Assembly: GCF_026627925.1 (NCBI RefSeq)
Contig: NZ_JAPNLE010000009.1
Location: 3,100,001-3,164,000, forward strand
Source of the DNA: Cupriavidus sp. D39
Lineage (GTDB): Bacteria > Pseudomonadota > Gammaproteobacteria > Burkholderiales > Burkholderiaceae
Reading direction: 5' to 3'
Length of the DNA stretch: 64,000 nucleotides
A program made the position numbers and the translations under genes. The stretch's first letter is position 1; every line of letters begins with the position of its first letter. This document shows positions 20,937 through 27,300 of the stretch, piece after piece. The notes below the pieces were generated by a model that made no database searches, was not told the origin of the DNA, and saw only the letters and a list, made by a program, of their open reading frames with translations.

Positions 20937-21464
20937 TCAGTCCTGATCGAAGAGGCCGGTCTCGAAGCCGAGCAGCGCGCGCGCCATGGTATCGGCCAGG
21001 TCGGACAGCGCAGAGTGAGCGGCGGCGCAATCAGAATCAGCAAGGGGTTCCTGCAGCACGCCGTAGACCTTGTGCGCCAGGATGGCGAAGGCCTGCGTGC
21101 CGGCGAGCACCGGGTCGCGCAACTGATCGCCGGCCACCATGCCCTCGAGTTGGCCAGCCAGGAAGTGTGCCAGCCCACCGCCGTCGTTCCACTCACCCAT
21201 CGATTCATAGGCGGCATCGTGGCCGGCGAAAATCCGGCCCATGCGGCTGCACTCCGTCCCATCGGCGGCCGCGGCCTCCCACGGCGTCGAGCGCCCTTGG
21301 CAGACCGCCACGTAGCGATCTGCAATGCCGGCGATGAAGTCGCGCACCACGGCGCCAATGGCCGTCAGGTCGCCCAGGTAGGGGCGCGGGCCGGACGCGC
21401 GCTCGAGCGCAAGCTGCCAGCCGGACGAACCGGGGTTGCTGGTGATATCGGACGTCTGGTCCAT
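20937..21464 (-). CDS. Hypothetical protein
   Basis: I chose ATG 21464 because AAGG lies a suitable distance upstream and the first residues (MDQTSDITSN) look like a free N-terminus. The 175-residue product is acidic and mostly helical, without signal peptide or membrane segment. I see no known motif. Proteins of this style are common in plasmid and integrated-element backbones. It is followed by a short possible Cys-motif gene on the same strand. Confidence 0.5.
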   Translation of the reverse strand: MDQTSDITSNPGSSGWQLALERASGPRPYLGDLTAIGAVVRDFIAGIADRYVAVCQGRSTPWEAAAADGTECSRMGRIFAGHDAAYESMGEWNDGGGLAHFLAGQLEGMVAGDQLRDPVLAGTQAFAILAHKVYGVLQEPLADSDCAAAHSALSDLADTMARALLGFETGLFDQD

Positions 21465-21784
21465 GTTTGCGCCTTGATGTTTTGGCGATACTAGCATTCG
21501 GCCCAAGCCATATGCAGCAAGGGCTGGCGGGGCACTTGACTGCAAAGTGTTAGGCTCTAACCCCCCGGGGCCGGGCCATCCAGTGTGGAACTTCGACGCT
21601 TTCTGGGCAGAAACGATGCCTGCGCAAGGCCGGCCTTTCCACCATTGCGCTCGACGGCAAATCGATCATCGCTCCGAAGTGAGCAACCCGAACTGGTGCA
21701 CACAGGGCGCCATCCCGTCGCGCAGTCAGCGCCTGGAGTGTGACATTCGATGCGGCGTCGCATAGACCAACTCCAGCAGCAACG

Positions 21785-22066
21785 TCAATTCTGCCCATCC
21801 CCCTCAAACATACGCTGGATCTCCGCATTGTCTTTATCGATGTCATCCGGGATTTTGCGTTTCCCCGCTGCGATGCCAATTAGCCGCTTCCCGCTTGCAG
21901 TGGGAGCAATGCATAGCGCCGCGGTCGGTTGAGCGAGCGGAACCAGCTTAGCTGCTGGCCTCCCGTCTGCGCCAAGAATAATAATCTCCTGCTCGGCGCC
22001 ATTGCGGACGGCTTCGATCAACCTTCCCAGTGAAGATTGGGCCTCCGCGAGATTGACTGTTGACAT
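21785..22066 (-). CDS. Phd/YefM-type antitoxin with decayed toxin
   Basis: From ATG 22066 the 93-residue protein shows the Phd/YefM fold pattern: MSTVNLAEAQSSLGRLIEAV, then IIILGADGRPAAKLVPL. Its C-terminal tail, RLIGIAAGKRKIPDDID through IQRMFEG, is nearly identical to that of the larger antitoxin at 24414-25001. A PIN toxin should follow on the minus strand. Instead, 21724-21790 shows only a degraded match to the start of the 23992 toxin gene (AATTGA then TTGCTGCT) before similarity ends. It is therefore probably an orphan antitoxin, which might still bind the neighbouring toxin or its promoter. Confidence 0.75.
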   Translation of the reverse strand: MSTVNLAEAQSSLGRLIEAVRNGAEQEIIILGADGRPAAKLVPLAQPTAALCIAPTASGKRLIGIAAGKRKIPDDIDKDNAEIQRMFEGDGQN

Positions 22067-22149
22067 AGAACCCCCAAGTGCTTGCGCTTCGACTATAGGA
22101 GGGCAAAATAGGCGGCGCAACCGCAACACAAAGAGGCCGCCGCCGCACG

Positions 22150-22400
22150 CCCCTCCAGCTCCTGCCAGCGATCGACCAGGCGCGCAGTGAACTCGGGGAA
22201 GAGCTAGGCGACGATCACCTAGCTGTCGCGCTTGCTGACGCGATACTCGGCGATAGTCTTCGGGCCAGGGCCGTCATTCGACACTCCCCCATTGGGGGGA
22301 GTGTGATCACCCCGCGTGAGACAAGGCGCTCGATGGACTGCTTCACCTTATCGTGGCGCGAATCGACCAGATCCGTAATCTCGCGTGACGACTGGTGGCG
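22150..22400 (-). pseudogene. Rha-family phage regulatory protein, decayed fragment
   Basis: Read leftward, the frame gives SREITDLVDSRHDKVKQSIE, then RGVITLPPMGE. After a shift it gives AEYRVSKRDS-stop-VIVA-stop-LFPEFTARLVDRWQELE. This matches the Rha N-terminal region, where DSYVIVAQL is expected, so both stops are TAG codons in place of Tyr and Gln. The N-terminus is also missing. Unlike the single-base breaks elsewhere, these substitutions look like real decay. The palindrome array at 22438-22743 lies immediately upstream. Confidence 0.7.
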
Positions 22401-22437
22401 GTTTCATCTTGGCGCAGGTCAGCACCGACAGCAGTGC

Positions 22438-22743
22438 TGCGGAAAAGTGTCAGAGCCTGACATTTTTCCGCAATGTGAAATGACGTCAAGGACTGACACC
22501 CGACACTTCCAGGAACCGAGTCCACAACTGTCGAATTTCGACACTTTTCGGTGAGCGACATGATCAGTGTCGGAGACTGACAATGCTGCATGGCCCATCG
22601 AGTGTCAAGGTTTGACACTTTCAAGGCAGCCCGACCCGGTCGCGTGGGTATCAACCGTTGACGCTCGACAGGATCCCACCGAGCCGGCGTCACTAAGCGA
22701 CATCTTTTTTGTGAAAGGGCCAAGGCTCTGTCACAGTGTGACA
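22438..22743. promoter_or_regulatory. Array of 15-bp palindromes (operator- or iteron-like)
   Basis: At least six sites fit TGTCRN-N3-NTGACA or a close variant: 22448-22462, 22529-22543 (one-base centre), 22568-22582, 22601-22619 (8-bp arms AGTGTCAA/TTGACACT), 22649-22663 (weaker) and 22729-22743. The first sits inside a larger 35-bp near-perfect palindrome (22438-22472). No coding frame overlaps convincingly. Such clustering suggests cooperative binding by one dimeric protein, as in a repressor region, a partition site or a plasmid origin. The ParB-like protein or a lost regulator are possible binders. Confidence 0.6.
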
Positions 22744-22814
22744 CTCTGCGCGCTGGGCATTCCTGCCGCGCCCCGGTACCGCCCCCGTCCTGACCGTCAA
22801 CGACGGCCGAGATA

Positions 22815-22835
22815 AATACGGGAAATTCCCGTATT
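22815..22835. repeat. 21-bp perfect palindrome, copy 1
   Basis: The arm AATACGGGAA is repeated inverted around a single base. An identical-arm copy lies at 39290-39310 inside the KilA-N gene. This copy is just beyond the 15-bp palindrome array and is not in a credible gene, so it looks like a protein-binding site. Confidence 0.55.
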
Positions 22836-22937
22836 CGCCCCGTCGAGACCAAGCGCACCTACGCAACTACTGGGTATTCGGTAGATTTGAGGAGACGCCG
22901 CGCGCGGCAAGGCACGCAGAGCAACCATAGGTTGCAT

Positions 22938-23244
22938 CAAGAGCCTTCGCGAACGACCACGACATTTACCGGCCCCTCGTCGCCCGAATCCAGCCCCAGG
23001 CCCTGGCGCTCCCCATCCTGAATAGTCTTCACCGCCTCCGCAGCAGTGCCTCCAAGCTCTTCGACTTGATCGCGGCATAGGCTAGGTTCCGCACGGCGCG
23101 CCACTCACGGCGATGGCGGGTCAGCAACTCGGCGGGCTCGTCGACGGCAGCATCCGCGGCAACCTGCCGTGCCTGCGCCAGGGGTGGCGTTGGCAGGAAT
23201 CGTCGTGCGTGACAACCCATCGGAAACTGAACCTGAATCGACAA
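22938..23244 (-). pseudogene. Truncated copy of the HTH/terminase-small-subunit-like gene
   Basis: About 300 bp match the 3' half of the intact gene at 26508-27098 at roughly 80-85 percent by eye, same orientation. The shared peptide is ELLTRHRREWRAVRNLAYAAIKS, after which the frame breaks. A second frame gives the expected tail (TIQDGER region through DSGDEGPV). The helix-turn-helix half is absent. It is a relic of an internal duplication. Confidence 0.75.
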
Positions 23245-23438
23245 CCGGCGCCATGACCATCCTAATTTTGCCTAGCCGACGAGGTCAGCAGGCGCTCGGC
23301 GGCGGCGACGGACTACCTGGAAGAACGGTCGGAAGCCTGATGGTTGCTGGCCGAGGGCCCAAAAGATGGCCGCCGCCTACGAAGCGGCGCTGGCCGCCCA
23401 TTCGTTCCCACACAAGATCAACCGATCGGACGCGTCGA

Positions 23439-23840
23439 TTACCGACAGTTCGGATTCGGTCGATTCCATCGGTCATTGTTCCCGCCTGGGCCGGTAGAGC
23501 AACCACCGCCTGGTCCAGTGGAAAGGCCGCCGCCGGGGCCGGTGGACATCCCACCACCAGGGCCAGTGGAGAGCCCGCCGCCGGGGCCGGTGGAAAGGCC
23601 GCCGCCAGGGCCAGTGGACATCCCACCACCGGGGCCAGTCGAAAGGCCACCACCGGGGCCAGTGGACATCCCACCGCCAGGGCCAGTGGACATCCCACCA
23701 CCGGGGCCGGTCGAAAGGCCACCACCAGGGCCGGTGGAGCAAGGCCCACCGGGGCCAGTCGAGCCCACGCAGTTCGCGAAAGCAGTTGCCGATGCAAACA
23801 GCAGACTGAAAAAGAATAGTAGTTTGGCTCGTGGGGTCAT
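23439..23840 (-). CDS. Secreted protein made of STGPGGG octapeptide repeats
   Basis: The 133-residue product has a clear signal peptide (KLLFFFSLLFASATAFA), then about twelve copies of an 8-residue repeat, S-T-G-P-G-G-G-L/M, flanked by single Cys residues at both ends, and a short NNDRWNRPNPNCR tail. The DNA has a matching 24-bp period, which creates a long false frame on the other strand. Gly/Pro repeats suggest an extended, flexible surface or periplasmic protein, and the paired Cys could cross-link ends. I know similar repeat proteins in proteobacteria but no function. It stands between phage/plasmid-like genes and a toxin-antitoxin pair. Confidence 0.75.
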   Translation of the reverse strand: MTPRAKLLFFFSLLFASATAFANCVGSTGPGGPCSTGPGGGLSTGPGGGMSTGPGGGMSTGPGGGLSTGPGGGMSTGPGGGLSTGPGGGLSTGPGGGMSTGPGGGLSTGPGGGCSTGPGGNNDRWNRPNPNCR

Positions 23841-23991
23841 GTCTCTTTCCTTGGGCGTCAGGCGGGCACGCGCACCAGTTCGGACCGTCGTCCCTAGGCC
23901 ACCTCGTGCTCGGCGACGGTGATCTCGGTTTGCTTGCTGACGCCCATGGCGCGGGTTTCCGGTGGTTGGAGTGGGGTGGGGCCGTCTGTCG

Positions 23992-24417
23992 TCAGACGGC
24001 GATGATGCACTGCTGGGCCAGGTGCTTCTGGTACTTGGGGATCTCGCTGTCGTGGGTCACCAGCACCAGGTGGCCGGACATGGCCTGGGCGATCAGCATG
24101 CGGTCGAAGGGGTCGCTGTTACTGGCGCCGACGGCGGCGGCCGGAGGCAGCCGGGTGAGTGCGATCGCGTCCGCCGCGGTCACGGGCAGGAGCTGACAGC
24201 CGGCGGCTTGCGCCAGCCCGACGACCTCATCGGGTGGATAGTTGAAGTCGCCCCGCTGCAAGGCGTGCTTGATGGCGATCTCCCACACGGTGGCTGCGCT
24301 GACGAAGTATTCGTGCTCTGGGTTGTCCAGCAGCGCTGCCGCGGCGGCCGGCAGTTTGCTGCTGTCCTCCGCGTACATAGCCCAAAGGAGGATGTGCGTG
24401 TCGAGCAGCAAGTTCAA
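23992..24417 (-). CDS. vapC: PIN-domain toxin, VapC type
   Basis: The 141-residue protein has the PIN-domain acidic residues: LLLDTHILLW (first Asp), TVWEIAIK (Glu), DPFDRMLIAQA (Asp) and VTHD near the end. PIN toxins are magnesium-dependent ribonucleases, usually cutting tRNA or rRNA, and are neutralised by the antitoxin encoded just upstream. The start overlaps the antitoxin stop by 4 bp, the normal coupling in such pairs. The subfamily with an LLLDTH start and a Phd-like partner is common in proteobacteria. It looks complete. Confidence 0.9.
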   Translation of the reverse strand: MNLLLDTHILLWAMYAEDSSKLPAAAAALLDNPEHEYFVSAATVWEIAIKHALQRGDFNYPPDEVVGLAQAAGCQLLPVTAADAIALTRLPPAAAVGASNSDPFDRMLIAQAMSGHLVLVTHDSEIPKYQKHLAQQCIIAV

Positions 24418-25001
24418 TTCCCCGTCCCCTCGAACATGCGCTGGATCTCCGGATTGGCCACGTCGATTTCGGCGGGCACCGGCCGCTGGCCGGCGGCGAT
24501 GCCAATCAGCCGGCGCCGGCTGGCGTGCGGGGGCGGAAACATCGGGCGCGCTTCCTTCAGCGCCTGGTTCGGGTCAAACAAGGATGGGCCCAGCACGTCG
24601 GCGAAGGTGCGTTCCAGCGTGTAGAACGCGGCAGCCATCTCGCGCTGTGCGTCGGCATCCATCGCGGCAGTCATATCGCGCTGTTTGGCGGTGGCCTCGC
24701 GCTGTGCATCTGTGGCCGCGATGGCCGGCACCATGGACTGATGCACGCGCCACTTGAGCCGGGCGCGCGCTTCGGCGCGCGGATCGCTCGCCGCCACGAC
24801 GTGCGCCCAAAGGCGTTCCAGCCGGCGCAGGCGCTCGCGCAGCTCGTTCACCTCGTTATGCACATCATCGAGCGACACCAGCTTGGCAGCGGGCCGGCCG
24901 GTGCGGTCACGGATCACCACCTCGCGCTCGCTACCGGCCTGCACGGCTTCAACCAGTTGGTCTAGCTGCTGCTGTGCCTGTTGGAGGTCAAGGGTGGACA
25001 T
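24414..25001 (-). CDS. Phd-like antitoxin with a large internal insertion
   Basis: The 195-residue product begins with a Phd/YefM-type DNA-binding half (MSTLDLQQAQQQLDQLVEAV, then RTGRPAAKLVSL). It ends with RRRLIGIAAGQRPVPAEID and IQRMFEG, the same toxin-binding tail as the 93-residue paralogue at 21785. Between them lie about 100 extra residues (roughly 47-160) rich in Arg, Glu, Ala and Gln with coiled-coil character (NELRERLRRLERLW, DAQREATAKQRDMTAAMDA). Typical partners are about 80-95 residues, so this is about twice normal length. It overlaps the PIN toxin gene by 4 bp and probably represses the shared promoter. Confidence 0.8.
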   Translation of the reverse strand: MSTLDLQQAQQQLDQLVEAVQAGSEREVVIRDRTGRPAAKLVSLDDVHNEVNELRERLRRLERLWAHVVAASDPRAEARARLKWRVHQSMVPAIAATDAQREATAKQRDMTAAMDADAQREMAAAFYTLERTFADVLGPSLFDPNQALKEARPMFPPPHASRRRLIGIAAGQRPVPAEIDVANPEIQRMFEGTGN

Positions 25002-25030
25002 AGCTGGCTCCTGCAGTTGGCACTATGGCC

Positions 25031-25237
25031 TCATTGTGCTTCGTAGTGGGTAACTTGCGCAAAGAGTCCCGAGAACTCGTGCTGGCAACGCTCGCAGGGA
25101 TCGTCATGGCGCCGACGGCGCAGGCGCCCAGCGTTATCTCCGTCGACTCGCAGGCCAGGCACAGCGTGATGCCTTCGGCGATCACGCGTGTTTTCCATTC
25201 GTCCGGATCCAGTATGCTGCGGTCCTCCGCGATTTAA
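25031..25237 (-). CDS. Small zinc-ribbon-like protein (one frameshift, start unclear)
   Basis: Two leftward frames join into about 68 residues after one base is restored near 25105. The product reads ILDPDEWKTRVIAEGITLCLACEST, then DDPCERCQHEFSGLFAQVTHYEAQ. Two C-x2-C pairs about 30 residues apart predict a zinc ribbon. GGAGG stands 8 bases before an ATA codon, and no ATG, GTG or TTG fits that spacing. Either an unusual start or another base error is involved. It ends 30 bp before the antitoxin gene and may be cotranscribed with it. Confidence 0.5.
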   Translation of the reverse strand, partial: LNRGGPQHTGSGRMENTRDRRRHHAVPGLRVDGDNAGRLRRRRHDDPCERCQHEFSGLFAQVTHYEAQ

Positions 25238-25242
25238 TATAG

Positions 25243-25288
25243 CAAATCCTCATAAAAGTGACGCAAATGGCGCTTTTATGAGGATTTG
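25243..25288. repeat. Perfect 16-bp inverted repeat with 14-base spacer
   Basis: CAAATCCTCATAAAAG and its exact complement flank TGACGCAAATGGCG. The repeat is AT-richer than its surroundings and lies in non-coding DNA between the zinc-ribbon gene and the ParB-like gene. There is no T run after the stem, so it does not look like a terminator. It could be a recombinase core site, a protein-binding site or an RNA hairpin. I see no gene in 25289-25545. Confidence 0.6.
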
Positions 25289-25545
25289 ACGGACTGCTAC
25301 GACCCCGAAAGCGCCGATTCCGCCGCGGCTACAAAATATCGGTAGTACCCTTTCCCCTGCATTTTCGGCCGGATGTCCAATGCCGAAAGCTATCACTAAA
25401 TGCGTGGGGATCGCCCACGTCGGGAACTGGTACGGGAATGTGAGTTGCAGTCGAACTGGCCGAACTGCAGGAAGCCCACGCGGATCTGGCGGTGCCGGCT
25501 ATTTATGCCTCCAGTCGGAAGCCCGTATTAGTCAACTTAGTCCTT

Positions 25546-26139
25546 CTAGTCACGCTGCAACGCCAGCAGATTGGCATCGATAATCGCGCGGAGTTTATCG
25601 AAGTTGATATCGCCGGTGATCTTTGCCTCGCCGTCGAGCAGGGTCATCTTGACCACGCGCCCCTCACGCTGAATGGTGACCTCGTTCTCATTTGACATGG
25701 GCCGAGATAGGGCGTTATCCGCAGTGAGCGCGCGCGCCGCCTCGGCGTCGGAGAGCGGCCGGATAATACCAGGGATAGTGGCGCGCCCCATACGGCGAAA
25801 AGCCTCAGTGCGGTAGTGGCCAGCCACTAACTCGAAAGTGGTATTGTCTGACGTTTGTTCCAGGGAGCCACGAGTGTCGGCGACCGTCATCCTGCGTACG
25901 ACAATCGGCGTGATTAGGCCAATTTCACTTATCGAGGACATCAGTTTCTTGATGTGTGCCTCATCGTTGCCCACCCGACAGCGGTATGGCGACGATCGGA
26001 TCATGTTGACCGGGATATTGATTGATCCTTCCGGTTGCCGCATCAAATCCTCGAACAATAAAGCCATCTCCCTCTCCAACACTTCCGGCGGCCTGCGCGT
26101 GTTCATTGCTTTTTCCAACGCCTTATCTAACTTAGACAT
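25546..26139 (-). CDS. ParB/sulfiredoxin-fold nuclease-like protein
   Basis: The 197-residue protein carries the ParB N-terminal domain at about residues 40-140: INIPVNMIRSSPYRCR (box I), SISEIGLITPIVVR and the box II motif AGHYRTEAFRRMG. There is no full central HTH domain as in chromosomal ParB, so it resembles the short ParB-like proteins of phages and plasmids. I chose ATG 26139 because AGGGG/AAGGA precede it. The 368 bp upstream hold an 18-bp palindrome and several TTGACA-type half-sites, so self-regulation is likely. No ParA partner is nearby, which argues against a standard partition role. Confidence 0.75.
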   Translation of the reverse strand: MSKLDKALEKAMNTRRPPEVLEREMALLFEDLMRQPEGSINIPVNMIRSSPYRCRVGNDEAHIKKLMSSISEIGLITPIVVRRMTVADTRGSLEQTSDNTTFELVAGHYRTEAFRRMGRATIPGIIRPLSDAEAARALTADNALSRPMSNENEVTIQREGRVVKMTLLDGEAKITGDINFDKLRAIIDANLLALQRD

Positions 26140-26273
26140 TGTCCTTGCCCCTATCTTCTCGTTCCAAATGGGCCGTCGCCACAATTCGCTGCGACATCGC
26201 CTCACCTTTGTGCGCAGCAGAATGTTATCGTCCATATGGCGACACTCGACAGCTGACAGAGTTTGACATTTTT

Positions 26274-26291
26274 TGCTCCCAGCTGGGAGCA
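26274..26291. promoter_or_regulatory. 18-bp perfect palindrome upstream of the ParB-like gene
   Basis: TGCTCCCAGCTGGGAGCA is fully self-complementary and lies 135 bp before the ParB-like start. Beside it are TTTGACA half-sites (about 26261 and 26332) that match one arm of the palindrome array at 22438-22743, and a second dyad at 26387-26404 (CCTTGG, 6 bases, CCAAGG). These suggest an operator region; the binder is unknown. Confidence 0.5.
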
Positions 26292-26507
26292 TGCACGCGC
26301 CAGCCTCCCCGACGAACGCTCCAAGCTACCGTGTTTGACACATCGGTCTCTGCCTATCACCGGCAACGTCGTCACGTGGCAGCCCACCTTGGTAATTGCC
26401 AAGGCCTTTTACCATGTGTTGCCAAATCAGGGGCGGCGTTCCGGCCATGCCTTCTGCCATTCTAGCTGTTGTGTTACCTCAAATCTGGCGTCAGGATGAC
26501 ATCCGCA

Positions 26508-27098
26508 TCACTCGCCGCCCCGCACTACCGTGACCTTCACCGGCCCCTCGTCGCCCGAATCTAGTCCCCAGGCCTTGCGCTCACCGTCCTGGATGGTCTT
26601 CACAGCCTCCGCGGCGGTCTTGGCCGTGCGCGCCTTATCCAGATCCTTCGACTTGATCGAGTCGTAGGCCAGGTTGCGCACGGCGCCCCATTCCCGGCGA
26701 TGGCGAGTGAGCAGCTCGGCGCGTGCATCGACCGCAGCATCCGTAGTGATCTGGCGGGCTTGCTCATGGGACGCGTCGGCGGGAAGAGCGGGGCGCGACA
26801 ACCCTGCAAAAAACATGCTCGGAGCGACAACCTGCCGCGCCTCTGCCTGGCTCCCACCCGCATCCTGCTCGATAGTCCGCACGGTCTGTTCATCCGCTTT
26901 CGCATGAGCCTTGGCAACGAGGGTCGGCATGTCCAAGTGCTTATGCCAGCCGCATCTCTTCGCGTGCTTCGAGACTGCTTGCTTTGAAACTCCTACCAAA
27001 ACGGCCACGTCCGAGAACGTCATCTGAGGCTCGGCCTCCCAGCGCGCGCGCGCCAATACCCACTGCTGGCCTTCTTTCCTGACTTCCGCCATCGCCAT
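26508..27098 (-). CDS. HTH protein resembling phage terminase small subunits
   Basis: The 196-residue product begins with a helix-turn-helix (TFSDVAVLVGVSKQAVSKHA at about residues 27-46). A linker follows, then a helical half with the sequence LLTRHRREWGAVRNLAYDSI and a C-terminal GDEGPVKVTVV strand. An HTH followed by such a helical half is typical of DNA-packaging small subunits and related element proteins, but no large subunit is present. A second role as transcriptional regulator is possible. A truncated duplicate lies at 22938-23244. The start may be either of the first two Met codons. Confidence 0.55.
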   Translation of the reverse strand: MAMAEVRKEGQQWVLARARWEAEPQMTFSDVAVLVGVSKQAVSKHAKRCGWHKHLDMPTLVAKAHAKADEQTVRTIEQDAGGSQAEARQVVAPSMFFAGLSRPALPADASHEQARQITTDAAVDARAELLTRHRREWGAVRNLAYDSIKSKDLDKARTAKTAAEAVKTIQDGERKAWGLDSGDEGPVKVTVVRGGE

Positions 27099-27300
27099 TG
27101 CTCCAGATTGTCCATGAACAAAGTCGAGGATGGCGTCACGACAACCGACAACCCTTTTGAGATTGTCCCCCGCGGTCGATCGTGATCAGACATTCCCAGC
27201 ACGAAACAAGGGGATAGACATGGAATTCACGGAAGTCAGTTACGACAAACTGCCGGGCTTTCCCGGCCCAGCAGGTGGGGCGCGCTCGTCGAGCTGGAGG
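27099..27300. other. Junction with short gene remnants
   Basis: This region between the HTH gene and mcrC holds two short rightward starts. One is a 23-residue frame at 27115-27186. The other has a good site (AGGGGATAGAC) before ATG 27220 and begins MEFTEVSYDKLPGF, then loses coding character near 27280. The second looks like the 5' end of a gene cut off by arrival of the GC-rich McrBC module. I see no complete gene. Confidence 0.45.

Noticed and set aside
23344..23922. Rightward Pro-rich repeat frame (PPPGPVE units)
   Set aside because: It is the antisense of the 24-bp STGPGGG repeats; only the leftward frame has a signal peptide and a clean start.
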